Positions 1 to 9,793 of a stretch of 64,000 nt of DNA are shown piece after piece. Made by a program: the position numbers and the translations under genes. Source of the stretch: Arcobacter ellisii (GTDB lineage Bacteria > Campylobacterota > Campylobacteria > Campylobacterales > Arcobacteraceae). Each line of letters starts with the position of its first letter. Position 1 is the first letter of the stretch. The notes beneath the pieces were generated by a model. It saw only the letters and a list, made by a program, of their open reading frames with translations, made no database searches and had not been told where the DNA came from. Where the stretch lies: NCBI RefSeq assembly GCF_003544915.1, contig NZ_CP032097.1, positions 2,666,001 through 2,730,000 on the forward strand, given 5' to 3'.

Positions 1-91
1 TATACTTAAAATGTTATTATTGGGAATAAAATATGCAAAATAGATTATTTTGCAGTAAAATTAAATAAAATTGTTAAAAGGTGAATCTTAT

Positions 92-1294
92 ATGAAGAAA
101 GTTGTTATTATTGGTGGTGGTTATGCTGGAATTTATGCATTAAGAGAGTTAGTAAAAAATAAAAATATAAAAATTACGTTGATTGATAAACATACATATC
201 ATAACTTACAACCTGAAGTTTATGATTTAATTGCAAATAAATCAACTTTTGCAGATGTTACAATCGATTTAACAACTTTATGTAGAGGATTTAATCATAA
301 CCATTTAGAATTCAAAAACTTAAAAGTAAGAAAAATCGACCAACATACAAGAAAAATTTATACAGAAGAACAAGAAATAGTAGAATTTGATTATTTAATC
401 ATGGCAGCAGGAACAAGAACATTTTTCCCTTCAAGTATTCCTGGTCTTAATAATGCAGATGATATTAAAAAACTTCATAGAGCTATCACATTTAAACAAA
501 GTTTTGAAAGACAACTTTTTGAAAAAATCAGAGATGAAGCTAAACAATGTGCAGATACACATATTGTTGTAGTTGGAGCTGGACTTTCGGGAGTTGAAAT
601 TGCAGCTGAAATGGCTTACTATTCAAATAAATTTTTTGAAAGGGGAAATTTCTCTTGTGATAATTTAAAAATTTCACTAATAAGTAGTTCAGCATCTATT
701 CTTCCTGGATTAAAACAAGACCTTATAAATATTTCTCAACAAAGATTAAAAGCTTTAGGAATAAATATTATTACAAACACAAAACTTCAAAAAGTTGAAG
801 ATGGTTACTGTTATTTATCAAATGGAACAAAAATCAATCACTCATTTGTTGTATTCACAGGAGGGGTTGAATCTTCAACTATCACTTCAGAACTTGATGA
901 TGTTGCAAAAAATGGAAGAGGACAACTAATTGTAAATGAATTTATGCAAACAGATAAATATGAAAATATTTTTGCTATTGGAGATATCGCTGAAATTAGA
1001 AATCTTCAAGGTGAAATAATGCCTCCAAATGTAACTGTTGCAAGAATTAGTGGAACAAATGCAGGTAAAAATGTATTAAATCTAATTTCTGGAAAATCTT
1101 TACAAAAATGTGACCCAAAACTTGATGGTATTTTAATTGCTCTTGGTGGACAATACGCAGCAGGTGATATTTATGGATTACTAACTGTAAAAGGAAGACT
1201 TGCTTATGAAATTAAGAAATATGTATTTAGTTCATATAGAAAACCATTAATTAAATTAATCAAAAAAGGTTATGCAAAACTAAAAAGAATGTAA
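92..1294 (+). CDS. Type II NADH:quinone oxidoreductase (NDH-2-like)
   Basis: A 400-residue FAD-dependent pyridine nucleotide-disulphide oxidoreductase, probably oxidising NADH and passing electrons to quinone at the inner face of the membrane without pumping protons. The N-terminal FAD-binding GxGxxG is at residues 8-13, a second dinucleotide-binding GAGLSG at 162-167 should bind NADH, and the C-terminal FAD motif AIGDIAE is present. The ATG at 92 is preferred over an in-frame TTG at 71 because AAAAGG lies just upstream and the Rossmann strand begins directly after it. A related sulfide:quinone reductase is possible, but the redox cysteines expected there are not obvious. Confidence 0.8.
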   Translation: MKKVVIIGGGYAGIYALRELVKNKNIKITLIDKHTYHNLQPEVYDLIANKSTFADVTIDLTTLCRGFNHNHLEFKNLKVRKIDQHTRKIYTEEQEIVEFDYLIMAAGTRTFFPSSIPGLNNADDIKKLHRAITFKQSFERQLFEKIRDEAKQCADTHIVVVGAGLSGVEIAAEMAYYSNKFFERGNFSCDNLKISLISSSASILPGLKQDLINISQQRLKALGINIITNTKLQKVEDGYCYLSNGTKINHSFVVFTGGVESSTITSELDDVAKNGRGQLIVNEFMQTDKYENIFAIGDIAEIRNLQGEIMPPNVTVARISGTNAGKNVLNLISGKSLQKCDPKLDGILIALGGQYAAGDIYGLLTVKGRLAYEIKKYVFSSYRKPLIKLIKKGYAKLKRM

Positions 1295-1317
1295 ATTTTT
1301 AGTATAAAGGCAAAGTT

Positions 1318-1341
1318 AATTATCAATAAAAATTGATAATT
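1318..1341 (+). terminator. Hairpin after the NADH dehydrogenase gene
   Basis: Perfect 10-bp stem (AATTATCAAT / ATTGATAATT) with a 4-nt A loop, 23 bp after the stop codon. There is no strong T-run immediately after it, so it may be a weak terminator or an mRNA-stabilising hairpin. Confidence 0.4.
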
Positions 1342-1481
1342 CTTGCACCTTTAAATTAGTCTTTTTTCCCAATCCTTCAAAAAATTCAATAAATTATATA
1401 AAAATTACACATTTTATTACAGAAATTAAAAAGATTAGTGATAAAATCTAACTTATTATAGTTTCAAAAAAAGAGGTATTT

Positions 1482-2828
1482 ATGCATAAAAACAGATTTT
1501 CTAGAATTGGATTTATTCTTGCAGCTGCAGGAAGTGCAGTTGGACTTGGAAATATTTGGAAATTTCCTTATATTACAGGAGAAAATGGAGGAGGAATCTT
1601 TGTTCTAGTTTATCTAGCAACTGTATTTTTCATAGGAATGTCAATATTTATAGCTGAAGTTTTATTAGGAAGTCTTACAAATAAAAATGCAGTTACTACT
1701 ATTGAAACTTTATCCCCACCACAAAAGAAATATTGGAAATATACAGGTTTTACCTTTTTAACTGGTATTTTTATTTTAACTTTTTATCCCGTTGTAATTG
1801 GTTGGATTTTTAATTATATGGTTGTTTCAGTTAGTTCACTTCCTTCAAATTTTAAAGAATCAGAAAATCTTTTTATGTCTTTTTTGAAAAATGATATTTT
1901 GTCTCAAATCTTTTATTACACACTTGCTTGTGTTCTTATAGCTTATACAATTTCAAAAGGTGTAAAAAAAGGGATTGAAAAAATGAATAATATTTTAATG
2001 CCTTCATTAATATTCATTTTAACTTTTTTACTTATTTATTCTATTCAACTTGATGGATTTTACAAAGCAGTTGAATTTATGTTTTATCCCAACTTTGAAA
2101 AATTCCATTCAAGTTCAATAATTGTTGCAGTAGGACATGCATTTTTTACTCTATCTATTGGTATGGCTACTATTTTAACTTATGCTGCATCTTTAGATAA
2201 AAATGTAGATATTGTAAGAGCATCAATTACAGTTGTAATTATGGATACTTTAATTGCAATTGTTGCTGGTCTTATAATATTCTCTATTGTTTTTACAGCT
2301 GCACAAGAACCAGGAAAAGGTGCTGGTTTAGTATTTATTACACTTCCTGCAATTTTTAATGAGATGGGAACTATTGGTATTTATTTAGCACTTCTATTTT
2401 TTATTGCCCTTGCCTTTGCAGCAATTACTTCAGCTATTTCAATCTTAGAACCAACTGTAATGTATCTAGTTGAAAGAAAAAATATGTCAAGAAAAAATGC
2501 AACATATAGTGTGGCATTACTTGCTTATGTATTAGGACTTTTAGCACTATTATCAAATACAGAATCTTTTTCAACTGCTTTAACATTTGGTAGTAAAAAT
2601 CTTTTTGATTGGTTTGATTTTATAAGTTCAGCAATATTAATGCCTATTGGTGGAATTTTAATTGCCCTATTTGTTGGTTATGTGTTAGATAAAGAAGTTT
2701 CAAGAAAAGCACTTATTCCTTTTATGGGAGAAACTTACTACAAAATTTGGTTATTTACTATGAAAATAGTTGCACCAATTGCTATTTTTGTTTTGATGTT
2801 AAACGAAATAGGAATTATCAAATTTTAA
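1482..2828 (+). CDS. Sodium-dependent neurotransmitter-symporter family (SNF/NSS) transporter
   Basis: A 448-residue polytopic inner-membrane protein with about eleven hydrophobic segments. The first segment carries the NSS signature AAAGSAVGLGNIWKFPY (about residues 14-30), which in the LeuT fold forms part of the sodium and substrate sites. Bacterial members import amino acids or similar small amines with Na+. The substrate cannot be told from sequence. It appears monocistronic: an AAAGAGG ribosome site precedes it and a 10-bp hairpin terminator follows it. Confidence 0.88.
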   Translation: MHKNRFSRIGFILAAAGSAVGLGNIWKFPYITGENGGGIFVLVYLATVFFIGMSIFIAEVLLGSLTNKNAVTTIETLSPPQKKYWKYTGFTFLTGIFILTFYPVVIGWIFNYMVVSVSSLPSNFKESENLFMSFLKNDILSQIFYYTLACVLIAYTISKGVKKGIEKMNNILMPSLIFILTFLLIYSIQLDGFYKAVEFMFYPNFEKFHSSSIIVAVGHAFFTLSIGMATILTYAASLDKNVDIVRASITVVIMDTLIAIVAGLIIFSIVFTAAQEPGKGAGLVFITLPAIFNEMGTIGIYLALLFFIALAFAAITSAISILEPTVMYLVERKNMSRKNATYSVALLAYVLGLLALLSNTESFSTALTFGSKNLFDWFDFISSAILMPIGGILIALFVGYVLDKEVSRKALIPFMGETYYKIWLFTMKIVAPIAIFVLMLNEIGIIKF

Positions 2829-2830
2829 AT

Positions 2831-2855
2831 AAGAGATTAGATTTTCTAATCTCTT
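2831..2855. terminator. Bidirectional terminator between symporter and lipoprotein genes
   Basis: Stem AAGAGATTAG / CTAATCTCTT with a 5-nt loop, followed on the plus strand by a T-rich stretch. The distal arm overlaps the stop codon of the convergent lipoprotein gene, so both genes probably end here. Confidence 0.7.
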
Positions 2856-3235
2856 ATTATTTTTATAAAAACTCCATTCTCTTTATCTTTAAAAGAGACT
2901 TCCTTTTCATTTCTATCAAATAACTCTTTTAAAAAATTATCAGGATAAGACGAAGCTAAGTTTTCTTTATTAAATGTTTTTAAATCTTGACATTTAAAAG
3001 TGCTTCTACAAACTTTATCTTCATAAATTTTCATATCTAAAATTGCAGTTCCTGCATTAAAAATTTGTACTTGAGTGTACTCTTTATACTTAAAAATAAA
3101 TCCTTTGTCATAAAACTTCATTTGTGGTGTTTTTAATAAAATTGTTGCACTATTTGAGCTAAGCTGTGGTTCATTTTTACTAGAACATCCTGTAAAAATA
3201 AATATGGAAAAAATTATAATAAATAAATTTTTTAT
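2846..3235 (-). CDS. Small putative lipoprotein, apparent ATA start
   Basis: I do not recognise this family. The minus-strand frame stays open well upstream of the first ATG (3121). The upstream part encodes a lysine, a hydrophobic stretch rich in Ile/Phe, and a lipobox (F-T-G-C, Cys at residue 17), then SSKNEP. So the mature product is probably a lipoprotein of about 110 residues anchored by that Cys. No ATG, GTG or TTG opens this frame before the signal sequence. The codon at the right distance (6 nt) from an AAAGGA ribosome site (3242-3247) is ATA at 3233-3235. Either a rare ATA start is used, or the natural ATG has mutated and only a shortened, unlipidated form from 3121 is made. Confidence 0.6.
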   Translation of the reverse strand: MKNLFIIIFSIFIFTGCSSKNEPQLSSNSATILLKTPQMKFYDKGFIFKYKEYTQVQIFNAGTAILDMKIYEDKVCRSTFKCQDLKTFNKENLASSYPDNFLKELFDRNEKEVSFKDKENGVFIKIIRD

Positions 3236-3300
3236 GGCTAATCCTTTGTTTTGAAAAGTTTTACTATAATTATATCAAATTATATAATTAAAGGAATTTT

Positions 3301-4374
3301 TTGTTAGTACATATTTGTTGTGCAGTTGATAGTCACTATTTTTTAGAAAAAATACAAGAAGAATTTCCCGATGAAAAATTAGTTGGTTACTTTTATGACC
3401 CTAATATTCATCCATATAGTGAATATAGACTTAGATATTTAGATGTTGAATACTCGTGTAAAAAATTAGGAATTCCACTTTTAGAAGGACCTTATAACCT
3501 TGAAGAGTGGTTAAAAAAAGTAAAAGGAATGGAACATTTACCTGAAAAAGGTGATAGATGTACAGTTTGTTATGATGATAGATTAGATATTTCTGTTCAA
3601 AAAGCAATAGAATTAGGACATGATAAATTTACAACTTCGCTTTTAATTTCTCCAAAAAAATCTCAAGAAAAATTAGAAAAAATTGGAGAAAAATTGACAC
3701 AAGAAACTGGTGTAAATTTTATATTTAGAGATTATAGAAGTGGAAATGGTGGAGCTGTTCAAGGAGAACGTGTAAAAGAAAACTCTTTATATAGACAAAA
3801 TTATTGTGGTTGTCTGTTTGGATTAAGTGCACAAAGAGAGATTCAAAAAAAGATTATGGATGAGATGTTTAATCCAATTTCAAATCAAATAATGCCTGAA
3901 TCAATAGAAGAGAGACTTGAACTTTATCAAAGAAGAAATGATTTAGAAGATGCAGGAGAAAAGTATAAACTTATAAAACAGAGATTTTTAAACTATAGAC
4001 TTTTGGGTGGAAAAGTAAGTGTTGCAAAAAAAATCGTTCCTTCATATATTATGTGTTATTCAACTATCAATAGAAACAACACAAATGGAAGAATTGAATA
4101 TAGTAAAGATGGTATAAATTATCTTAATCGTGATGAAGTAAAAATTATAGATATACAAACTTTTAATCTGTTTGCAGGAACTTCATATAAAGATGTAAAA
4201 GAGTTAATGTACAAACCACTTGATTTTTATAAAGAGTTAGAAATTAGAAATCTTATTATAAAAAATCCTTATGATTTGAGTGCATTAATTGTTCTTAATG
4301 AAATCATTGATGAAAAATATGAGATAGAAATAAATGCCATAACTTATGAAGATATAAAAGAAGAGATAATATGA
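3301..4374 (+). CDS. queH: Epoxyqueuosine reductase QueH
   Basis: QueH (formerly DUF208) performs the last step of queuosine synthesis on tRNA, reducing epoxyqueuosine; it replaces QueG. The 357-residue product has the family cysteine pairs: vicinal CC at residues 6-7, CTVC near 87-90 and YCGC near 168-171, which bind the [4Fe-4S] cluster and form the redox pair. The start is TTG at 3301, with AAGGA at 3291-3295; no ATG precedes the N-terminal VHICCA motif. The family is usually about 200-240 residues, so the region past about 200 is an extra C-terminal extension, seen in campylobacterial members. Its stop overlaps the lpxB start by 4 nt (ATGA), placing it first in the lipid A operon. Confidence 0.85.
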   Translation: MLVHICCAVDSHYFLEKIQEEFPDEKLVGYFYDPNIHPYSEYRLRYLDVEYSCKKLGIPLLEGPYNLEEWLKKVKGMEHLPEKGDRCTVCYDDRLDISVQKAIELGHDKFTTSLLISPKKSQEKLEKIGEKLTQETGVNFIFRDYRSGNGGAVQGERVKENSLYRQNYCGCLFGLSAQREIQKKIMDEMFNPISNQIMPESIEERLELYQRRNDLEDAGEKYKLIKQRFLNYRLLGGKVSVAKKIVPSYIMCYSTINRNNTNGRIEYSKDGINYLNRDEVKIIDIQTFNLFAGTSYKDVKELMYKPLDFYKELEIRNLIIKNPYDLSALIVLNEIIDEKYEIEINAITYEDIKEEII

Positions 4375-5414
4375 AACTATTAGTTTGTGCCATGGAAGCT
4401 TCATCAAATGTTCATTTAAAAGAGTTAAAAAAATATTTAAATGAGGATATTGAACTTGTTGGAGTTTTTGATAAAGAGCTTGGAAATCCACTTTATGATT
4501 TAACTTCATTAGCTATCATGGGATTTGTTGATGCTTTAAAAAAATTAAGATTCTTTTTCCAACTTCGTGATGAACTAGTATCATTAGCAAAAGATTGTGA
4601 CAAAGTTTTACTAATGGATAGTTCAGGATTTAATCTTCCACTTGCTAAAAAACTAAGAGTTACTTATCCAAATAAAGAGATTATTTATTATATTTTACCT
4701 CAAGCTTGGGCTTGGAAAAAAGGAAGAGTTAAAAAACTTGAAACTTATTGTTCAAAACTTTGTTCAATTATTCCTTTTGAGAGTGAAATCTATAATGATA
4801 AAAATAAAATCACTTATGTTGGACATCCTCTTTTAGATGAAATAAGAGAGTTTAAAACACAATTTTTAGAGACAAATAAAATTGCTTTTATGCCAGGAAG
4901 TAGAAAAACAGAAATTACAAATCTTATGCCAATTTTTAAAGAATTAGTAAAAAAGATACCAAATAAAGAGTATATTTTGATTATTCCTGCAAAATTTGAT
5001 GACTCTTACATAAAAAAGATTTATGGAGATATAAGTGAATTTTCTATTTCAAGAAACACCCATGAAACTTTAAAAGAAGCAGAATATGCTTTTATTTGTT
5101 CTGGAACAGCTACACTTGAAGCAGCTCTAATTGGAACTCCATTTACACTTTCATATATTGCAAAAAAGTTTGATTTTTTTATAGGGAAAATGTTTGTAAA
5201 ACTAAATTTTGTTGGACTTGCAAATATTTTCTTTGAAAAAATGGGTAAAAAACCACTTCATAGTGAATTTTTACAAGAAGATGTAAATGTGGAAAATCTT
5301 TTAAATGATTATAAAAATCTAGATAAAAAATTATTTTTTGAAAATTCAAAATTTTTAAGAGAGTATCTAAAAAATGGAAGTTCACAAAATGTAGCTCGGA
5401 TAATTCAAAACTAA
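4371..5414 (+). CDS. lpxB: Lipid-A-disaccharide synthase LpxB
   Basis: A GT-B glycosyltransferase (family GT19) that joins UDP-2,3-diacylglucosamine and lipid X to form the lipid A disaccharide at the inner membrane. Of 347 residues, the N-terminus has the MEAS motif, LPQAWAWKKGR lies in the middle, and the C-terminal domain carries PGSRKTEI and CSGTATLEAAL, all typical of LpxB. It is slightly shorter than the E. coli enzyme. It is translationally coupled to queH by a 4-nt overlap and followed by fabZ and lpxA, a classic lipid A neighbourhood. Confidence 0.93.
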   Translation: MKLLVCAMEASSNVHLKELKKYLNEDIELVGVFDKELGNPLYDLTSLAIMGFVDALKKLRFFFQLRDELVSLAKDCDKVLLMDSSGFNLPLAKKLRVTYPNKEIIYYILPQAWAWKKGRVKKLETYCSKLCSIIPFESEIYNDKNKITYVGHPLLDEIREFKTQFLETNKIAFMPGSRKTEITNLMPIFKELVKKIPNKEYILIIPAKFDDSYIKKIYGDISEFSISRNTHETLKEAEYAFICSGTATLEAALIGTPFTLSYIAKKFDFFIGKMFVKLNFVGLANIFFEKMGKKPLHSEFLQEDVNVENLLNDYKNLDKKLFFENSKFLREYLKNGSSQNVARIIQN

Positions 5415-5465
5415 TTATATTTTAGATATAATAATTGCCACTTAATAAAAAAATCAGGATATTAT

Positions 5466-5909
5466 ATGTTAGACATTATGCAAATTCAAGAGATTCTTCC
5501 TCATAGATACCCATTATTACTTGTGGACAGAATTACAGATATGGAATTAAAAAAATCTATTAAAGGTTTTAAAAACATCTCTATTTCAGAACCTGCGTTT
5601 CAAGGACATTTCCCAGGTCATCCAATTTATCCAGGTGTACTTATTTTAGAAGGTATGGCTCAATGTGGTGGTGTTTTAGCGCTAAAAAGTTCTGATATGA
5701 CAGATGAAGAGATGAAACAAAAAGTAATCTATTTTATGAGTATTGATAAAGCAAAATTTAGAAATCCTGTAAGACCAGGTGATAGATTAGATTACGAACT
5801 AGAAGTTGTTAGAATGAAAAGTTCTTTAATGACTCTAGTAGGAAAAGCTTATGTTGATGGGAAACTAACAGCTGAAGCAGAATTAAAAGCTATGATAGTT
5901 GATAAATAG
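5466..5909 (+). CDS. fabZ: (3R)-hydroxyacyl-ACP dehydratase FabZ
   Basis: Hot-dog-fold dehydratase of type II fatty acid synthesis. It removes water from 3-hydroxyacyl-ACP, sharing that pool with LpxA. The signature [19 protein letters not shown] spans residues 48-66, giving catalytic His48 and Glu62. The length, 147 residues, is normal. The start ATG is preceded by CAGGAT; lpxA follows 8 nt after the stop, so the two are co-transcribed. Confidence 0.95.
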   Translation: MLDIMQIQEILPHRYPLLLVDRITDMELKKSIKGFKNISISEPAFQGHFPGHPIYPGVLILEGMAQCGGVLALKSSDMTDEEMKQKVIYFMSIDKAKFRNPVRPGDRLDYELEVVRMKSSLMTLVGKAYVDGKLTAEAELKAMIVDK

Positions 5910-5917
5910 GCAAATAA

Positions 5918-6700
5918 ATGAATAACATTCACAAAACAGCAATAATTGAAGATGGTGCAATTTTAGGCGACAATATAACTATTGGTGCATTTACAATTAT
6001 TGGAAAAGATGTAAAAATTGGTGATGGAACAATTATTGATTCTCACACTTTAATTGATGGAAAAACTACTATTGGTAAAAACAACCATATTTTTTCACAT
6101 GCAAGTATAGGTACTATTCCTCAAGATTTAAAATTCAATGGTGAAGATGTTGAACTAATCATTGGAGATAATAATAAAATTAGAGAATATACTCTATTTA
6201 ATCCAGGAACTATCGGTGGAGGAAGTGTAACAAGAATTGGAAGTAACAATTTGTTTATGGGTTATGTTCACGTTGCACACGATTGTATCATTGGTGATAA
6301 TTGTATTTTTGCAAATGGAGCAACTCTTGCTGGGCATGTTGAGTGTGATGATTTTGTAGTAGTTGGTGGATTAACTCCAATTCATCAATTTTGTAAAATT
6401 GGAACTCAAGTTATGATTGGAGGAGCAAGTGCTGTTGCTCAAGATATTCCTCCTTTTTGTTTAGCAGAAGGAAATAAAGCAGTTTTAAGGGGATTAAACT
6501 TAACGGGGCTTAGAAGAAGGTTTGATAATAGAGAAGATATAGATGCAATTAAACATGCTTATAAAGAACTATTTGAATCAGGTAAACCTCTACAAGATGT
6601 AGCTCGTGAATTGTTTGAAAATGATAATAATAAATATGTAAAAGAATTAGCTAGTTTTGTATTAAATACAAAAAGAGGTATTCCTTTTAATAGAAAATAA
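5918..6700 (+). CDS. lpxA: UDP-N-acetylglucosamine O-acyltransferase LpxA
   Basis: First enzyme of lipid A synthesis; transfers 3-hydroxyacyl from ACP to UDP-GlcNAc. The 260-residue protein shows hexapeptide repeats of the left-handed beta helix (IGDxxxI-type) through about residue 190 and the catalytic histidine in HVAHDCIIG (His121). The C-terminal helical region has the GLNLTGLRRR motif typical of LpxA. It sits between fabZ and clpX with 8- and 12-nt gaps. Confidence 0.95.
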   Translation: MNNIHKTAIIEDGAILGDNITIGAFTIIGKDVKIGDGTIIDSHTLIDGKTTIGKNNHIFSHASIGTIPQDLKFNGEDVELIIGDNNKIREYTLFNPGTIGGGSVTRIGSNNLFMGYVHVAHDCIIGDNCIFANGATLAGHVECDDFVVVGGLTPIHQFCKIGTQVMIGGASAVAQDIPPFCLAEGNKAVLRGLNLTGLRRRFDNREDIDAIKHAYKELFESGKPLQDVARELFENDNNKYVKELASFVLNTKRGIPFNRK

Positions 6701-6712
6701 AATGAGTGAAAA

Positions 6713-7930
6713 ATGAGTAAAATAATATGTGATTTTTGTGGAGCAACAGATACAAGAGATAATCCAGTAATTGCTGGTGATAATGCTTGTATTTGTAAAG
6801 CTTGTGTAAATGCAGCCCATGAAATAATGAGTGGTAACCTTCCAGTAGAAGAAGATAAAACTAAAAATCCTGCTCAAGAAAAAGAGATAAAAATAAAAAC
6901 TCCAGCTGAGTTAAAAAAAATATTAGATGAATATGTTATTGGTCAAGAAAGAGCAAAAAAAGTTTTATCAGTTGCTGTTTATAACCACTACAAAAGAATA
7001 TTTAGACATAATGAAATTGATGATGATACTGAATTAAATAAATCAAATGTTTTATTAATTGGACCAACAGGTTCAGGAAAAACTCTTTTAGCACAAACTA
7101 TTTCAAAATATCTTGATGTTCCTTTAGCAATTGCTGATGCTACAAGTTTAACAGAAGCTGGTTATGTTGGTGATGATGTTGAAAATGTTGTAACAAGACT
7201 TGTTCAAGCAGCAGATGGAGATATCAAAAAAGCTGAGCGTGGAATTATTTTTATTGACGAAGTTGATAAAGTTGCACGTATGAGTGAAAATAGAAGTATA
7301 ACAAGAGACGTTTCAGGAGAAGGAGTTCAACAAGCTTTATTAAAAATTGTTGAAGGAAGTGTGGTAAATGTTCCACCAAAAGGTGGAAGAAAACATCCAG
7401 GACAAGATGCACTTCAAGTTGATACGACAAATATTTTATTTATTTGTGGTGGGGCTTTTGATGGTTTAGAAGATATTATCAAGAAAAAACAAGGTGCAAA
7501 TGTACTTGGATTTAATCAAGATAAAAAAACAAAAAATGAGCAAGATAAAATTATTTCAAAAGTTGAAACTGATGATTTAGTAAAATATGGATTAATTCCA
7601 GAATTAATTGGAAGATTACATATGATTGCAACATTAAATGAAATAACAGAAGATGATATGGTTCATATTTTAACAGAACCAAAAAATGCTTTAATTAAAC
7701 AATATATTAAACTTTTCCAAATGGATAATGTAACTCTTAAATTTGAAAAAGATGCATTAAAAGAGTTAGCAAAACTTGCAATTGTTAGAAAAACAGGAGC
7801 AAGGGGATTAAGATCAATTTTAGAAGATATTATGCTTGACATAATGTTTGATCTTCCAAAATATAAAAATAAAACGGTAACCATCACAAAAGAAGTTGTT
7901 CAAAAAACTGAAGAACCAAAAGTAGCATAA
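6713..7930 (+). CDS. clpX: ATP-dependent protease ATPase subunit ClpX
   Basis: AAA+ unfoldase that feeds substrates to ClpP. The 405-residue protein has the N-terminal zinc-binding domain (Cys6, Cys9, Cys28, Cys31), Walker A GPTGSGKT (117-124), Walker [10 protein letters not shown], the pore loop GYVGDDVE, and a VLGF loop in place of the usual IGF tripeptide that docks on ClpP. It lies in the lpxA-clpX-mreB run, with 12- and 13-nt gaps. No clpP is present in this window. Confidence 0.96.
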   Translation: MSKIICDFCGATDTRDNPVIAGDNACICKACVNAAHEIMSGNLPVEEDKTKNPAQEKEIKIKTPAELKKILDEYVIGQERAKKVLSVAVYNHYKRIFRHNEIDDDTELNKSNVLLIGPTGSGKTLLAQTISKYLDVPLAIADATSLTEAGYVGDDVENVVTRLVQAADGDIKKAERGIIFIDEVDKVARMSENRSITRDVSGEGVQQALLKIVEGSVVNVPPKGGRKHPGQDALQVDTTNILFICGGAFDGLEDIIKKKQGANVLGFNQDKKTKNEQDKIISKVETDDLVKYGLIPELIGRLHMIATLNEITEDDMVHILTEPKNALIKQYIKLFQMDNVTLKFEKDALKELAKLAIVRKTGARGLRSILEDIMLDIMFDLPKYKNKTVTITKEVVQKTEEPKVA

Positions 7931-7943
7931 AAAGGATATAAAA

Positions 7944-8975
7944 GTGTTTTTAGATAAATTAATAGGTCTCTTTTCAAATGATATGGCGATTGATTTAGGA
8001 ACTGCAAATACAATCGTTTCTGTTAGAGGTAAAGGAATTATAATCAACGAACCATCAGTAGTTGCAGTACAAAGTGACAGACAAGGTAAAGATAAAATTT
8101 TAGCTGTTGGTCAAGAAGCAAAACAAATGATAGGAAAAACTCCTTTAAATATTCAAGCTGTTCGTCCTATGCAAGATGGAGTTATAGCAGACTTTGAAAT
8201 GACAGAAAGAATGATTAGATATTTTATTGAAAAAGCACATTCAAGAAAATCATTTGTTAGACCTAGAATCATCATTTGTATCCCTTATGGAATAACTCAA
8301 GTTGAGAAAAAAGCTGTTGAAGAATCTGCAATGAGTGCAGGAGCAAGAGAAGTATTCTTAGTTGAAGAGCCAATGGCAGCAGCAATTGGTGCAGGAATTC
8401 CTGTTTCTGACCCATCTGGTTATGTTGTTGTTGATATTGGTGGTGGAACAACAGAAATTGGAGTTACATCTTTAGGTGGTTTAGTTTTATGTAAATCGAT
8501 TAAAGTTGCTGGAGATAAATTTGATAGATCAATTGTTGAGTATGTTAGACAAAACTATAATTTATTTATTGGTGAAAGAACAGCTGAAAATATCAAAATA
8601 GAAATTGGAACAGCAATCAAACTTGATACTGAATTAAAAATGAAAGTAAAAGGAAGAGATAATTCAGGATTACTTTCTACTATTGAACTTGGAAGTGAAG
8701 GTGTAAGAACTGCTCTTAAAGAACCATTAAAAGAAATAGTTTCAGCTATTAAAAGTGTTCTTGAAAATATGCCACCAGATTTAGCAAGTGATATTGTTGA
8801 TAATGGTGTAATAATAACAGGTGGTGGAGCATTAATTAGAGGATTAGATACTTATCTATCAGACATAATTAAACTTCCTGTAAAAATAGCTAATGAGCCT
8901 TTATTATCAGTAGCATATGGAACAAGCCAAGTTCTTGATGAGCCGGAATTATTAAGACTTATTACAAATAACTAA
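7944..8975 (+). CDS. mreB: Rod-shape-determining protein MreB
   Basis: Bacterial actin that polymerises on the inner membrane and guides the elongasome. The 343-residue product begins with a short amphipathic N-terminus (FLDKLIGLFS), then the actin-type phosphate 1 motif DLGTANT, phosphate 2 VVDIGGGTTEIG and adenosine motif TGGGALIRGLD. Translation starts at GTG 7944, preceded by AAAAGGA. Its TAA stop overlaps the mreC ATG (TAATG), indicating translational coupling. Confidence 0.96.
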   Translation: MFLDKLIGLFSNDMAIDLGTANTIVSVRGKGIIINEPSVVAVQSDRQGKDKILAVGQEAKQMIGKTPLNIQAVRPMQDGVIADFEMTERMIRYFIEKAHSRKSFVRPRIIICIPYGITQVEKKAVEESAMSAGAREVFLVEEPMAAAIGAGIPVSDPSGYVVVDIGGGTTEIGVTSLGGLVLCKSIKVAGDKFDRSIVEYVRQNYNLFIGERTAENIKIEIGTAIKLDTELKMKVKGRDNSGLLSTIELGSEGVRTALKEPLKEIVSAIKSVLENMPPDLASDIVDNGVIITGGGALIRGLDTYLSDIIKLPVKIANEPLLSVAYGTSQVLDEPELLRLITNN

Positions 8976-9793
8976 TGCGTAAATTTCTCTTTATTTTTCT
9001 ATTTGTAATTGCTAGTTTATCTTACCTTTTTGAGGTAGATGAACTATTAGTTAAAAAATTTACTTTTTTTAATGATTTAAAAATTGCATATATAAATAAA
9101 GTGATAAATATCTCTACAAGTATTGAAAAGCATTTTAATCAAGCATCTACAATTGACAATCTAAGAGCTGAAAATAACGAACTTAAAGAGTATAAAATTT
9201 TATACAATACAACACAAAAACAACTTGATGCAATAAAAGAGTTTTTAGTTCATGTTGATGTAAATGAAATAAAACCAGAAATAGAACTTGTTAAAGTTCT
9301 TTCATATATAAACTTCAATGACTTTACAAAAGTTTGGTTAGATAAAGTTCCTCAAGATGAAAAAATCTTAGGATTAATCACAGAAAATAATGCTGCTGGA
9401 ATTTTAGTAAATAAAAATGGTAGAAGTGTTGGTTTATTAAATGGAAATAAAGATTGTTCATATGCTGTGTTTATTGGTGAAGGTAAAAATCCTGGAATTA
9501 TAACAGCTGGAAATAATCCGGATGAATTACTAATCAAATTTATCCCTATTTGGTCTGAAATAAATAAAGGTGATGAAGTAATAACTTCAGGAATGGATAA
9601 TATCTTTTTTGAAGGTTTAAAAGTTGGAAAAATTGTTGAGATTACAAATCTTCCAGATATGAAAATAGCAACCGTAAAACCTTATATAAATGTACTAAAA
9701 AAGAAATACTTTTACTCATATAAAAACATAAATAACTCAAAGTTTGAAGAAAAAACTATCGAAGAAAAATCTGAAAAAGAAAAAGCTAACTAA
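8975..9793 (+). CDS. mreC: Rod-shape-determining protein MreC
   Basis: Periplasmic elongasome scaffold anchored by one N-terminal membrane segment (about residues 4-17). A coiled coil at about 50-90 is followed by the beta-barrel core (VLVNKNGRSVGLLNG and GDEVITSGMDNIF regions are characteristic). It is 272 residues with a charged Lys/Glu-rich tail. It overlaps mreB by one base and converges on ribE with a 4-bp overlap. No mreD follows. Confidence 0.9.
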   Translation: MRKFLFIFLFVIASLSYLFEVDELLVKKFTFFNDLKIAYINKVINISTSIEKHFNQASTIDNLRAENNELKEYKILYNTTQKQLDAIKEFLVHVDVNEIKPEIELVKVLSYINFNDFTKVWLDKVPQDEKILGLITENNAAGILVNKNGRSVGLLNGNKDCSYAVFIGEGKNPGIITAGNNPDELLIKFIPIWSEINKGDEVITSGMDNIFFEGLKVGKIVEITNLPDMKIATVKPYINVLKKKYFYSYKNINNSKFEEKTIEEKSEKEKAN

